DNA of 64,000 bases from Micropruina sp. (GCA_016711105.1 JADJTO010000012.1:1-64000), one strand, 5' to 3'. Numbered from the stretch's first letter, positions 27,747-39,226 are shown. Made by a program: numbers and translations. Notes: generated from the letters alone by a model not told the origin.

Positions 27747-30176
27747 TTACCGCTGGACGGTGAGGAGGAGTTCGGTGCCTCGTCGCCGGATGCCGATGGA
27801 GCCCTGCAGATCCGTCCGAGCAATGGTCATGCCGAGATCCTGGATGATCCCCACGATCCGCGGAGCCGGATGGCCGTAGTCGTTGTCCGCCCCGACGCTG
27901 AAGATGGCGATTCGCGCGCGGCTGGCTGCTAGAAACGCGGGGAGTTGGTGCCCCGACCCGTGATGGGGCACCACGAGAACGTCAACTCCCAAATCACCGG
28001 CCGTCCGAAGCGCATGCTCCTGCCCCGCCTCCTGCAGGTCTCCGGCGAGCAACACGCTCAACTCCCCCACCCGTGCCCGCATCACCAGAGAGGAGTCATT
28101 CTCGGCCGCCGATTCGCCCTCATCACCACTGGAGGTCAGGATCGGACGGGCCGACACGAACGTCAGTTGAACCGCACCTACGGTCACCACTGCACCCGCT
28201 TGGGCAATGGTGCGCTGCGCCCCCGGTGCGTCCGCCAACACTCCCTGAAAGCCGTAGTCGGGGGAGGTGACCGCCGAGATCACGAGTTGCTCGACTCCCA
28301 GCTGCGCCAGGCCGCCCAGACCGCCCACGTGGTCGGCGTGGAAGTGGGTCAACACGACCAGCGGCACCCGCCGGATCCCCAACCCGGCCAGGCACCGGGC
28401 GACACCGTCCGGATCGGGACCAACATCGACCAACACCGCTTCCTGCGGGCCAGCCCGCAGAACGATCGCGTCGCCTTGCCCCACGTCACAGGCGACCACC
28501 TGCCACTCCGGCGGTGGCCAGCCCGGCGGCCCCGGCGGACGGACAAGAATGACGATCAGCCCGGTTGCCAACAGCACGCACAGCCACCGGATCGCTAGCA
28601 ACCGCGGCACCAGACTTGCCGCTGCCAGACATGCGATCGAGACCAACACCACGGCAGCTGGCGTGGTCGGCCAGCTCGTCGCCGCACCAGGGACCAGAGC
28701 ACCAAGCCGGGCGATCCAACACAGCGCTTGAGCACACCACCCCGCCAACCAGCCGAGCAGGCTTGCAGGTGGTAGCCACAGCACCGACACGGCGGCGGCG
28801 CCAAACCCGAGCACGGTCGCCGGACCGACCAACGGCCCCGCCACCACGTTCGCCACCAACCCCACGACGCTGATCTGCCCTGAGATGGCAGTCACCACCG
28901 GCTGGGTTGCCAGCTGGGCGGCCAGCGGGACGCAACAAGCCTCGGCCAGTGGCCGCGGGAGCCAGGTGGCCAGGGCGTCCGTCCACGGCCGAGCCCACCA
29001 GATAATCCCCGAGCTGGCCAACACCGACAACGTGAACCCCAGCGACCGGGCCATCCACGGGTCGATCAGCAGCACGCCGATCACCGCCACACTCAACAGA
29101 CGAATGCCTTGCGACACTGCACGCTTCCCCATACCGAGCGCAGCCAGGCCGGCCATCCCCATCGCCGCGGCGCGGACCACACTCGGCTCCGCCCGGCACA
29201 GCGCCACGAAACCGAGCACCCCCAGAACCAAGCAACCCCGAAGCCACCAGCCACGCAGGCCGATCCAACGCGCACCCAGGGAGAGCGAGGCCAAGAGAAG
29301 AGTCAGATTGGCGCCAGAAACGGCGGTGAGATGTGTAAGTCCGGTGGTGCGAAACTGCTCTACCAGATCGGCGGGCATCGCGGTGGTGTCCCCACCACCA
29401 GCGCAGGAACCAGGCCGCGAGGATCTGGTTCCAGCCCAGCTACAGCGTCGCGGAGCCCTTGGCGAACCGTTCCACGGCCACATCGGCCAGCGACGGCGGC
29501 GCCACGACGACGGTGGTTCCCGTGCGCGAGCCACCGCCAGCGCACCACCGGGCTCACGTTCGGACGCCAACCGAACCGTGGCTCGCACTACCGACCCGGG
29601 CGCGACTGCCTGCCAGGCCGCCACCTGCGTCCCGGAGGCCATCACTGAGACGAGTCCGCCACTCAGGTAGCCCTGCCCCCGCCCCTCCAAGCTCAGCAGG
29701 ACGGCGTCTGCGGCCCACCAGTCTGGCCGGTGACCTTGCCCCTCGCCCGAACGCACGCTTCCGGTCAAGCGAACCTCCACGACCGCCACGGCCGACTGAC
29801 TGGCCAGCGCTCGGATCGGATCGTTCTGGGCCTGCCAGACCCGGACTCCCGCCGCAAGTTGGCAGCCGAGGAGCACGATACCCACCGCGACCAGCGGCCA
29901 ACTCAGTCGGCGCCAGCCGATCAACACCGCAGTCAGCCCGGCGCACACCCCCAGACCGATCAGTGCCGCCTCACCAGATGACGCCAACCACATCCCGGCC
30001 CAGGCAGCCAGGGCGGCGGGGACGAGTCGAAGGTCCACACTGTCAGTCGCCCCGTCTTCCAGCTCAGCCTCCTCCGATGACCGTCGCTCCCCTTCCCACT
30101 CCCGTCCTGCCCCGTCGATCGAAGGCGAAACCGTCACGCCGCCACCCATGCGCGGCTGCCGATCAGACCCGGACAT
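27747..30176 (-). CDS. comEC: DNA internalization competence protein ComEC
   Basis: Starts at ATG 30176 (MSGSDRQPRMGGG), overlapping comEA by 14 nt. It has an N-terminal membrane and OB-like region, the Competence domain with many TM helices (THLTAVSGANLTLLLASL), and a C-terminal metallo-beta-lactamase domain (ACDVGQGDAIVLRAG, THFHADHVGG, VPHHGSGH). It forms the inner-membrane channel for single-stranded DNA in transformation. About 45 residues (coded 29390-29521) are garbage in this frame. Three one-base deficits at 29390-29393, 29456-29458 and 29519-29521 cancel each other. Repair reads TTVVVAPPSLADVAVERFAK and LRDAVAGLEPDPRGLVPALV. Confidence 0.92.
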   Translation of the reverse strand: MSGSDRQPRMGGGVTVSPSIDGAGREWEGERRSSEEAELEDGATDSVDLRLVPAALAAWAGMWLASSGEAALIGLGVCAGLTAVLIGWRRLSWPLVAVGIVLLGCQLAAGVRVWQAQNDPIRALASQSAVAVVEVRLTGSVRSGEGQGHRPDWWAADAVLLSLEGRGQGYLSGGLVSVMASGTQVAAWQAVAPGSVVRATVRLASEREPGGALAVARAREPPSSWRRRRWPMWPWNGSPRAPRRCSWAGTRSSRPGSCAGGGDTTAMPADLVEQFRTTGLTHLTAVSGANLTLLLASLSLGARWIGLRGWWLRGCLVLGVLGFVALCRAEPSVVRAAAMGMAGLAALGMGKRAVSQGIRLLSVAVIGVLLIDPWMARSLGFTLSVLASSGIIWWARPWTDALATWLPRPLAEACCVPLAAQLATQPVVTAISGQISVVGLVANVVAGPLVGPATVLGFGAAAVSVLWLPPASLLGWLAGWCAQALCWIARLGALVPGAATSWPTTPAAVVLVSIACLAAASLVPRLLAIRWLCVLLATGLIVILVRPPGPPGWPPPEWQVVACDVGQGDAIVLRAGPQEAVLVDVGPDPDGVARCLAGLGIRRVPLVVLTHFHADHVGGLGGLAQLGVEQLVISAVTSPDYGFQGVLADAPGAQRTIAQAGAVVTVGAVQLTFVSARPILTSSGDEGESAAENDSSLVMRARVGELSVLLAGDLQEAGQEHALRTAGDLGVDVLVVPHHGSGHQLPAFLAASRARIAIFSVGADNDYGHPAPRIVGIIQDLGMTIARTDLQGSIGIRRRGTELLLTVQR

Positions 30177-31131
30177 GTGGCGCCAACTCGGCGTAACTCT
30201 TCGGACCGATTCCCGCGACCTCTTGCAGCTCTTCAACCCGAGAGAATCGTCCGTGTTCGGTGCGCCAATCGAGGATCTTCTGCGCCGTCACCGGGCCGAC
30301 CCCCGGGAGGGTATCGAGCTGGCTCACGGTGGCGGTGTTCAGGTTGAGCGGGGACGAACCCGACGCCCCCTCCCCCGAACTGCTGCCGCCACCGCGCACT
30401 TCGCCGCCCGGATCCCCGGTGCTGCCCACGACGATCTGCGAACCGTCGGCGAGAATCGCGGCCAAGTTGAGTTCCCCCGGCCGGGCGCTCTTGGTCAACC
30501 CACCAGCCGCCATGAGCGCGTCGGCCACCCTGGAGCCGTCGGGAAGCTTGACCACTCCGGGCTTGCGTACTGCACCCAGGACGTGAACCACCACCCCGGG
30601 CGGTGCGCTCGGCGGCGCGGCCGATGGCGTCAGAGCAACCGATGCTCCGGGGCCGACCGGTGCCTGCGACGGTTGGGTCACCGCGACCGCAACCGGGGTG
30701 GTTTTCGCCTGGAGCAACGAGTAGCCGGCCCAGAAACAGCCAGTCAGCACGATGATGCCCAAGACCACGGCGTGACCCCGAGCAAAGGCCCAGGCCTGGC
30801 CCAAAACCCCAACCCCGGCTTCAGTCAGAGCTTGGACTCTTCCCGGCGCCTGACCGGGAGGCGGATCCCTCACATCGTCGTCCACTTCGTGCCGGGCAGT
30901 GGGTGCGTGGCCCTGCTCGACCCGCCCGGCCCTGTGTTGCCTGCGCGGTGCGACCCGGTCAGCGGCAGACTCTTCACGCGACGCCGGCGGCGAATCTGCG
31001 GACGGGTCGCCCTCCACACCGGCCACCCCGGCAGGGATCAGCCGACGGGCCGGAATCTCCGCGAGCAGCACCTCCAACCGCCGACGCACCACGTCGCCGA
31101 GCGCATCGTCGGAGATCCTTCGAGTGACCAT
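30163..31131 (-). CDS. comEA: Competence protein ComEA
   Basis: About 322 residues from ATG 31131, with AAGG 7 nt upstream. A long hydrophilic cytoplasmic N-terminus precedes one TM helix (HAVVLGIIVLTGCFWAGYSL). A periplasmic/extracellular SLBB domain follows (VVVHVLGAVRKPGVVKLP). At the C-terminus is a helix-hairpin-helix pair, LNLNTATVSQLDTLPGVGPV and EELQEVAGIGPKSY. It binds incoming double-stranded DNA and passes it to ComEC. It is the first gene of comEA-comEC. Two DnaA boxes lie about 50-90 bp upstream of the start. Confidence 0.93.
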   Translation of the reverse strand: MVTRRISDDALGDVVRRRLEVLLAEIPARRLIPAGVAGVEGDPSADSPPASREESAADRVAPRRQHRAGRVEQGHAPTARHEVDDDVRDPPPGQAPGRVQALTEAGVGVLGQAWAFARGHAVVLGIIVLTGCFWAGYSLLQAKTTPVAVAVTQPSQAPVGPGASVALTPSAAPPSAPPGVVVHVLGAVRKPGVVKLPDGSRVADALMAAGGLTKSARPGELNLAAILADGSQIVVGSTGDPGGEVRGGGSSSGEGASGSSPLNLNTATVSQLDTLPGVGPVTAQKILDWRTEHGRFSRVEELQEVAGIGPKSYAELAPHVRV

Positions 31132-31176
31132 GCCCACACCTTGGTGGGCTCTGGCCTGAACCGGTCAACGACTTCG

Positions 31177-31224
31177 CTGGCTGTGCATAACCTTGCGACA
31201 CCGTCGTGCGTTATCCACAGCCAG
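31177..31224. promoter_or_regulatory. Inverted pair of DnaA boxes upstream of comEA
   Basis: TGTGCATAA (31182-31190, i.e. TTATGCACA on the - strand) and TTATCCACA (31211-31219). They are embedded in a 15-bp inverted repeat with one mismatch (31177-31191 / 31210-31224). Confidence 0.7.
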
Positions 31225-31332
31225 ACGGCGTCAGCTCAGGATGCTCGCGACGTCCGTTGCACTTCCGAAGCGCACCCCTCAGTCAGGTCGATCCCCCAGC
31301 CCGAGACTTTCGGCGAACGGCAACCGGCCTGT

Positions 31333-32037
31333 TCACAGGCACCCTTGCGGCCTCTGATCGGGCCGGGCAGGGCACACGTCCATCGTGAATAGGAAGCCTT
31401 CGAGAAGCCGCCTTGCACCACCGTACTTCGCGACGTTTTCGGCCGATTCCGGTAGCCCGACTTCAACGCCAACTATCTGGCCTTTGTGCTGGCCGCCGGT
31501 GAAGAATGCCTCGACGAATCCGTCGTCAACGCCCACAAGCAGGCCGGGATGGCAGTCCCTCCCGTTACACAGCGGTACCGCCTGATCGAGGGCACAGGAG
31601 TAACCCACCTGCTTGCAGTACAGCTCCACCCAGGCCGCAACACCCTCCAAGGACTCCGGTAGGTCCTTGATCGGCGTCGACCAGACGCGAACGTAGAGGT
31701 CCTCGGCAGGCGTCAGAAACAACTCCCCACCGGCGTGACCGTACTTTGCCGAGGGCTCCACGGTCCAGCCGAGTGGGTGCTTCAGGCTGAAGCCGTACTG
31801 CTTCGATTTGTACACAATCCAGTTCGACGTATCGAGCGGCGACGCGCTCGGTGAGGGCGTCACGGACGGAACGGCCGCCACCGGCGGCGTCACTGACGGC
31901 GCGGTGAGGACTGGGGGCGCCGCCGCGGTGCAGCCTGCCACCAGAAGACCCAGCACAACAGCAGGCAGCGCGCCCACCCGTGCGGCAGGCAGAGCGATCC
32001 GGCCGTGCTCAGCCTGGCCCGTGAGTATTCGTTTCAC
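31333..32037 (-). CDS. Lipoprotein, PsbP-like fold, tandem copy 1
   Basis: 234 residues from a GTG at 32037 with a GGAGG SD. The signal peptide ends in a lipobox (LLVAGC). A Pro/Ser/Thr linker follows (VTPSPSASPLDTSNW), then a globular domain opening WIVYKSKQYGFSLKHPLGWT, a pattern seen in PsbP-like lipoproteins. Four later Cys (YCKQVGYSC, LCNGRDC) may form disulfides. Close paralogue of the gene just upstream, including the linker and the C-terminus MDVCPARPD. Function unknown; last gene of the ECF sigma operon. Confidence 0.75.
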   Translation of the reverse strand: MKRILTGQAEHGRIALPAARVGALPAVVLGLLVAGCTAAAPPVLTAPSVTPPVAAVPSVTPSPSASPLDTSNWIVYKSKQYGFSLKHPLGWTVEPSAKYGHAGGELFLTPAEDLYVRVWSTPIKDLPESLEGVAAWVELYCKQVGYSCALDQAVPLCNGRDCHPGLLVGVDDGFVEAFFTGGQHKGQIVGVEVGLPESAENVAKYGGARRLLEGFLFTMDVCPARPDQRPQGCL

Positions 32038-32111
32038 GGTAAGCCTCCGATCAGGATTGCGTCAGGCTTCTTGCTTCAGGTCGGGAAAGTGTTCATAGGA
32101 TCGCTGCCTCA

Positions 32112-32855
32112 TCAGGAGCACCCCGACGGCGTCCGATCGGGCCGGGCAGGGCACACGTCCATCGTGGACAGGAAACCTTCGAGAAGCCGCCTTGCACCAC
32201 CGTACGTCGCGGCGTTTTCGTGCCCTTCCGGTACCCCGACCACCACGCCAACGATCTGGCCTTTGTGTTCGCCGCCGGTGAAGAATGCCTCGACGAACTG
32301 CTCGGGCTCAAAGGTCACCAGCAGTCCGGGATGGCAGTCCCGCCTTTCGTTGCACAGGGGCACTGCCCGATCGAGGCCATCACAGGAGTAGCCCGCCAGC
32401 CCGCAATACCCCTGCACCCAGGCCGCAACACCTGCCAAGGTCTCCGGTGTGTCCTTGGCCGGCATCGACCAAGCGGAAACGTAGAGGTCCCCAGCAGGCG
32501 TAAGGAACAGGTCCAAACCGCCGGGATCCTCGTTCTCCGTTTGCGGACCCCGGTTGTGTGCTGCCGGCTCCACCGTCCAGCCGGGTGGGTGCTTGAGGCT
32601 GAACCCGTACTGCTTCGATGTGTAGACGATCCAGTTCGACGTGTCGAGCGGCGAGACGCTCGGTGAGGGCGTCACGGACGCAACGGCCGTTACGGGCGGC
32701 GGGACTGTTACTGACGGCGAGGTAGTGGCTGCGGGCGCCGCCGCGGTGCACCCTGCAGCGAGAAGAACCAGCACAACCACAGGTAGCGCGCTGAGAAGTG
32801 GGCCAGGCAGAATCATCCGGCTGCGACCAGCGTGGCTAGTGGGTATTCGCTTCAC
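32112..32855 (-). CDS. Lipoprotein, PsbP-like fold, tandem copy 2
   Basis: About 247 residues from the GTG at 32855 (VKRIPTSHAG), which has a GGAG SD and matches the paralogue's start. A longer frame to 33020 overlaps the propeller gene and is rejected. Lipobox LLAAGC, the same linker and the same YTSKQYGFSLKHPPGWTVEP domain as the 31333-32037 gene. It carries an extra loop (NRGPQTENEDPGG). The gene starts 23 nt after the propeller gene, so the duplication happened within one operon. Confidence 0.75.
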   Translation of the reverse strand: MKRIPTSHAGRSRMILPGPLLSALPVVVLVLLAAGCTAAAPAATTSPSVTVPPPVTAVASVTPSPSVSPLDTSNWIVYTSKQYGFSLKHPPGWTVEPAAHNRGPQTENEDPGGLDLFLTPAGDLYVSAWSMPAKDTPETLAGVAAWVQGYCGLAGYSCDGLDRAVPLCNERRDCHPGLLVTFEPEQFVEAFFTGGEHKGQIVGVVVGVPEGHENAATYGGARRLLEGFLSTMDVCPARPDRTPSGCS

Positions 32856-32878
32856 GGTCAGTCTCCGATCAGGGTTAG

Positions 32879-34195
32879 TTACGGTTTCTTGCTCCAGCTC
32901 TGGAAGGTGTTCCACGGGTCGCGACGGTAGCGAGCGCCATTGAGCGCGTCGGCGAGGAGTGAGGGCGGGGTCGCGCTGTCCATCGGCACGGCCAGGATTC
33001 CGGTGCCAGAAGGGCCCCAAGCGACGTAGAGCAGGGTCAGGTTGTCGGGCGCCCAGCTGACGCTGTACGGGAACCAGGGGCTGGACTTTCCGCCCAAGGT
33101 CGGCTTTGGTGGCGCGATTACCTTCTGCGTCCCGAACGGTCCACCGGGATCGCCGTCCTTGACGGTGACGAGGACAACCTCATGCTCCTCCAGACAGGTC
33201 CGAGCCCGCCCGGAGTCGTCGGTGTAGGTGTCACAGAGCCGCTGGAAGGCAACCTGGTTCCCCTGGGGGGACCACACCGGCCCGATGCCGAAGTTCGTCG
33301 TGTAGCCGGAAACCAGGTTGCGGCGATCGGAGCCGTCCGTACCCATGAGCCACAGTTCCGCCGCGACCCCCGTTCCGCTCCCGGCGTACTGGACCGCCAG
33401 GGACTGCCCATCGGGTGAGACGGCCAGGGCAACCGCGCCCAGGGTGTCCGGCACTGTGTGTGTCTTTTCGCTCGTGGCCGAGTAGACCGTGATGCCGAGG
33501 TTGGCCATATACAGCTCCGAGGCATTGGGGGCCCACTCCAGGTCTGTGACCCCCTGATTATCTGCGGTCCGCCGACGGATGTCGTTGGTGAATGTGTCCA
33601 CCACCCAGACCTCGCCGACGCCTTCGGGCTCACTCACTTGGGCACCGAAAGCGAGCCACCGGCTGTCCGCCGACCAGATCGCGCACGGCATCTTGAACAC
33701 GCCGTCCAGAGCAATAGTGACCGTATCGGTCGGCTCGCCGTCAGCTGCCAGCTTAGTGATCACCAGGGCAGCCTTCTTCCCGCCCGAGCCGTCATCGGTC
33801 ACCTGCCCGGAGACGAGGCGTCCTCCGTCTGGTGAAAAGGCGGGACACGCCTGATCGGCAGTGTCTTTGTCGGAGCCGAGGATGCGACGAGCCGCGGAGC
33901 CTTGCTTGACCAGATAGATGTCGCCGTCCTGCTCGCCGGCAGCGAACGCCACCCAACCACTCCAGACGGTGGTCTTGGGCGCGGGCACGCCCGTCACCGG
34001 CGCCGGCGGTCTGTTCGCAATCAGTGCCCAGGTGAACATCCCGCCAACCAGGGCGCCGACCAGGAGCAACGCGACCCCCGCGCCCGCCAGTAGCCCGCGG
34101 CGGGAGCTCGGACGGATTCGTTGTGTGCCGGCCAAGACCAAGTCCCGAAGCTCGTCGTGCTCGAAGCGTGAAAGCCCGCGGTGATCGATGTTCAT
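32879..34195 (-). CDS. Membrane-anchored beta-propeller protein (WD40/TolB-like)
   Basis: 438 residues. A short cytoplasmic N-terminus (MNIDHRGLSRFEHDELRDLV) is followed by one TM helix (residues ~35-58). The extracytoplasmic part contains TolB/PD40-type repeats (ACPAFSPDGGRLVSG, AIWSADSRWLAFGA, LEWAPNASELYMA, LAVSPDGQSLAVQY, GPVWSPQGNQVAFQ, VSWAPDNLTLLYV). The ATG overlaps the sigma-factor stop (TGATG). The topology and position suggest it could be the anti-sigma partner or sensor, but no zinc anti-sigma motif is seen, so this is inference. Confidence 0.75.
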   Translation of the reverse strand: MNIDHRGLSRFEHDELRDLVLAGTQRIRPSSRRGLLAGAGVALLLVGALVGGMFTWALIANRPPAPVTGVPAPKTTVWSGWVAFAAGEQDGDIYLVKQGSAARRILGSDKDTADQACPAFSPDGGRLVSGQVTDDGSGGKKAALVITKLAADGEPTDTVTIALDGVFKMPCAIWSADSRWLAFGAQVSEPEGVGEVWVVDTFTNDIRRRTADNQGVTDLEWAPNASELYMANLGITVYSATSEKTHTVPDTLGAVALAVSPDGQSLAVQYAGSGTGVAAELWLMGTDGSDRRNLVSGYTTNFGIGPVWSPQGNQVAFQRLCDTYTDDSGRARTCLEEHEVVLVTVKDGDPGGPFGTQKVIAPPKPTLGGKSSPWFPYSVSWAPDNLTLLYVAWGPSGTGILAVPMDSATPPSLLADALNGARYRRDPWNTFQSWSKKP

Positions 34196-34754
34196 CAGGC
34201 CTCCATTGCCGTGATCTCGTCGCGAAGCTTCGCTCTGGCCCGAGCCAGCCGGGACTTCACCGTTCCCTGGGGAATGCCGAGCGTTTGCGCGGTCGCACGC
34301 TCGGGGTATCCCTCCAACACCCGCAGCACGACCACACTCTGCTCGCGGGCCGGCAGCCGCTTCAACGCGGCCAGGACGCCGCTCTCATCGCGCCCCGACA
34401 GCCCCCACGGCGATTCCCGCCTCGGGGCGCGAGCGATCAGCGCACGATAGCGACGGCTGGACCGCTCCAGATTGCGCGCTGAGTGGCCGACGGTGTTCAG
34501 CAGCCACGGCAAGGGAGACCCCTCCACCAACCGGACCGAAGCACGTTTGCGCCACAGCTCGAAGAAGGCGATCGTGACCGCATCCTTGGCGTCCTCACGC
34601 GCCGTCAGCAACCTGCAGGCATGGCGGAACAATCGCGCCTCATGCCGATCGAACAACGCAGCCAAAGTCGCCGACCCGCGATTGGCGGACGTCCTTCACC
34701 CGCCGGGTCACCGGCGCGAACCCGCACCCAGTCAGCTGCGTCAACGTCGCTCAC
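34195..34754 (-). CDS. ECF-type RNA polymerase sigma factor, N-terminus disrupted by a 32-bp insert
   Basis: Sigma region 2 (AALFDRHEARLFRHACRLLT, AREDAKDAVTIAFFELWR) and region 4 (LPAREQSVVVLRVLEGYPER, GIPQGTVKSRLARARAKL) are intact from about 34665. Upstream, a GTG at 34754 opens VSDVDAADWVRVRAGDPA, the usual ECF N-terminus. The two parts are out of frame because about 32 extra bases lie between GDPA and the expected (D)FAALFDRH. They are part of a 33-bp exact match to lepA. Removing them gives a normal 175-residue sigma. Heads a four-gene operon with the propeller and two lipoproteins. Confidence 0.75.
34667..34699. repeat. 33-bp exact repeat, copy in the sigma-factor gene
   Basis: Identical to 23527-23559 in lepA, same orientation, 11.1 kb apart. 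It lies where codons of the sigma N-terminus should be continuous. Confidence 0.9.
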
Positions 34755-34792
34755 ACCTTGAAGTGTCCGCCAACCGGGAAAAGGTTCCCGCA
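34755..34792 (-). promoter_or_regulatory. Putative ECF-type, probably autoregulated promoter
   Basis: GGAACC (34783-34788) followed by TTTTCCC fits an ECF -35 element. The GTG start is only 28 nt downstream, so the transcript would be leaderless or nearly so. No clear SD precedes the GTG, which agrees. Confidence 0.5.
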
Positions 34793-34820
34793 GGCGCGAC
34801 CTGGATTGAACGCCCCGCCG

Positions 34821-37293
<2,473 letters not shown>

Positions 37294-37367
37294 CGATCTC
37301 TCCTCTGGTCGTGCACCGTGTCGCTCCGGCATGAAAAAACCCTGGGTGCCGAGGAGCTCAAGGGGCG

Positions 37368-37400
37368 GCCGCGATGGGGCCCGCGGGGGGCCATCGCGGC
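37368..37400 (-). promoter_or_regulatory. Long hairpin in the leuS leader
   Basis: A perfect 10-bp stem GCCGCGATGG / CCATCGCGGC with a 13-nt G/C loop, between a -10-like TACAAT (37435-37440 on the - strand) and the leuS start. An in-frame ATG at 37428 opens a leader-like stretch (MRSLRCFFASRDG). No T-box signature was seen. Confidence 0.4.
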
Positions 37401-37514
37401 TAGCGAAGAAGCAACGCAACGACCGCATGCCGCGATTGTACCCCAGTCTGACCGCCGGTAAGGCGTGCAGGTTGCCTTGCTTGCGGCCGCACCCAGCGGC
37501 CGTAGCAGGTGCCC

Positions 37515-38214
37515 ATGAGCCTACCTCCCGACGACGCCACTCCCTTGGCCGCGAAGCTGAACTGGCTCCGCGCCGGGGTCCTCGGGGCCAACGACGGCAT
37601 CGTCTCCACGGCCGGCCTGGTGTTCGGCGTGGCCGGCGCCACGCAGGACTCCATCGCGCTGCTCATCGCGGGGCTGGCCGGCCTGGTGGCCGGCGCGCTC
37701 TCGATGGCCGGCGGGGAATACGTGTCGGTCAGCAGCCAGCGCGACACCGAGATCGCCGCCCTGGCCAACGAGCGGCTCGAGATCGAGCGTGACCCCGCCG
37801 GGAAGCTTCGCCAGCTGGCCGACCACTTCGCGGCCCGCGGCATGTCGGACGCCCTGGCGACGCAGGTGGCCGAAGAGCTCACCGAGCACGACGCCCTGGC
37901 GGCGCACGCCCTGACTAACCTCGGGATCGACTCCGAGGAACAGACCAGCCCGTGGCACGCCGCCTGGGCCTCCATGATCGCCTTCACGCTTGGGCGCCCT
38001 GATCCCGCCTGTTGATCGTCCTGACCCCCGAAGCCGCGCGGCTGCCGGCGACGCTGGTCGCGGTGCTGGGCGCGCTGCTGCGCACCGGGTTCACCAGCGC
38101 CAGGCTGGGCAAGGCGACCCGCCCGTCCCACCGATGCTGCGCAACCTGGTCGTCGGGGCATTGGCCATGGGGCTCACCTACGCCGTTGGATCATTCGTCG
38201 GTATGCACGTCTAG
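37515..38214 (+). CDS. VIT1/CCC1-family Fe/Mn transporter, frame broken near the 3' end
   Basis: Starts at ATG 37515 after AGGT. N-terminal TM helices with the family motif RAGVLGANDGIVSTAGLVFG, then LSMAGGEYVSVSSQRDTEIA and a cytoplasmic helical metal-binding segment. After ~155 residues the frame breaks around 37995-38020 and again near 38125. The remaining TM segments read GALIP, LLIVLTPEAARLPATLVAVL and LVVGALAMGLTYAVGSFVGM in other frames, ending at 38214. It would move Fe2+ or Mn2+ across the membrane. It converges with, and overlaps, the DUF4192 gene by 41 bp. Confidence 0.82.
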
Positions 38215-39226
38215 GCATAGCTTTGACTAGGCGCGCGACGGTCAAGAAGTCAGGACGGAGCACCTCGTCCCAGTAGTCGGGCGCCAGCATCAGGCTGTTC
38301 GTGTCGGACAGGATCGCCACCAGGCCGGCTCTCGGCGCGAGCGTCTCGGCACGCTCCAGACAGCACACCGACAGTGCACCCTCGCCAGCCACCCACGCGG
38401 CCATGCCCATCAGCGCCAACGGCTGCAGCGCAAACTCCGGCGGTGTGCGGGAGACCACGGTGCTCCACACGGCCAGCAGCGCTGGCGCCGTCTTGCGGCA
38501 CAACATCATCGACGCCTGATCCCGGGGATCAGGCGATCTCACCAGCAACGCCAACCGGGCGACGTCCTCGTCGCTGAGGTCAGTGGGCCGAGCAGTGGCC
38601 TCCTGCAGCAGCCGCACCAGGAAGCTGCGCTCCTGGGCGGGGTCAAGGACGTCGTCCAGCCACTTCAGTTGGGTGGTGAACGACGCCCGCTGCCCGGCTG
38701 GGTCGGACGGGCCACGCACCAAGGCCGCCAGATCAGCGCGGCTGGGTCGAGCGGGCATCCCGCGAAGCGTGGCCTCGGCCGCAGCAATGCTGGCCCGGGG
38801 ATCGTAGGGTTCGCCAGGGCCGCACGGGTGGTCGAACCACCAACCCCCGGTGACCAGCAGCGTGCACACCGTCGCCAACCCTGCGGTCATTTCGCACTCC
38901 GCGAGAACTTCCCACCCCAGAGCCGGGTCTTCGGTGTAGGCGATCAAGCACACGCGCGCGCCGGGGAAACGCGAGGTCATGCGCGTGATGTGCTGCTCGG
39001 CCTCGCCTGGGTCGGCCACACAAGTCAAGTCGACCCGGGCGGTCAACACCACGTCGTTGTGCTCGAGCAGGATCGCCACCAGGGACTCTTCAGGATGAAA
39101 GCCCATCACGTGCGGGAGCACTCCCAGCATTTCCTCCAAGCCGCGGACAGCCAACCTCTGTGAACTTCCATAAGTAGTCATGGCTTGCACCATGGTGAGG
39201 TCGGCGCTTGACCGGTCACTGTCCAC
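38174..39226 (-). CDS. DUF4192 family protein
   Basis: Up to 350 residues. The family signature near the N-terminus is LEEMLGVLPHVMGFHPEESL, with VCLIAYTEDP later. DUF4192 is a common actinobacterial cytoplasmic protein of unknown function. The start is not settled: GTG 39226 gives the longest frame, while ATG 39181 (MTTYGSSQRLAV) is also plausible, and neither has a good SD. Divergent from the membrane protein at 39285. Confidence 0.78.
   Translation of the reverse strand: MDSDRSSADLTMVQAMTTYGSSQRLAVRGLEEMLGVLPHVMGFHPEESLVAILLEHNDVVLTARVDLTCVADPGEAEQHITRMTSRFPGARVCLIAYTEDPALGWEVLAECEMTAGLATVCTLLVTGGWWFDHPCGPGEPYDPRASIAAAEATLRGMPARPSRADLAALVRGPSDPAGQRASFTTQLKWLDDVLDPAQERSFLVRLLQEATARPTDLSDEDVARLALLVRSPDPRDQASMMLCRKTAPALLAVWSTVVSRTPPEFALQPLALMGMAAWVAGEGALSVCCLERAETLAPRAGLVAILSDTNSLMLAPDYWDEVLRPDFLTVARLVKAMPRRAYRRMIQRRR

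Noticed and set aside
37294..37440. T-box riboswitch for leuS
   Set aside because: No T-box consensus loop or antiterminator could be found in the leader.
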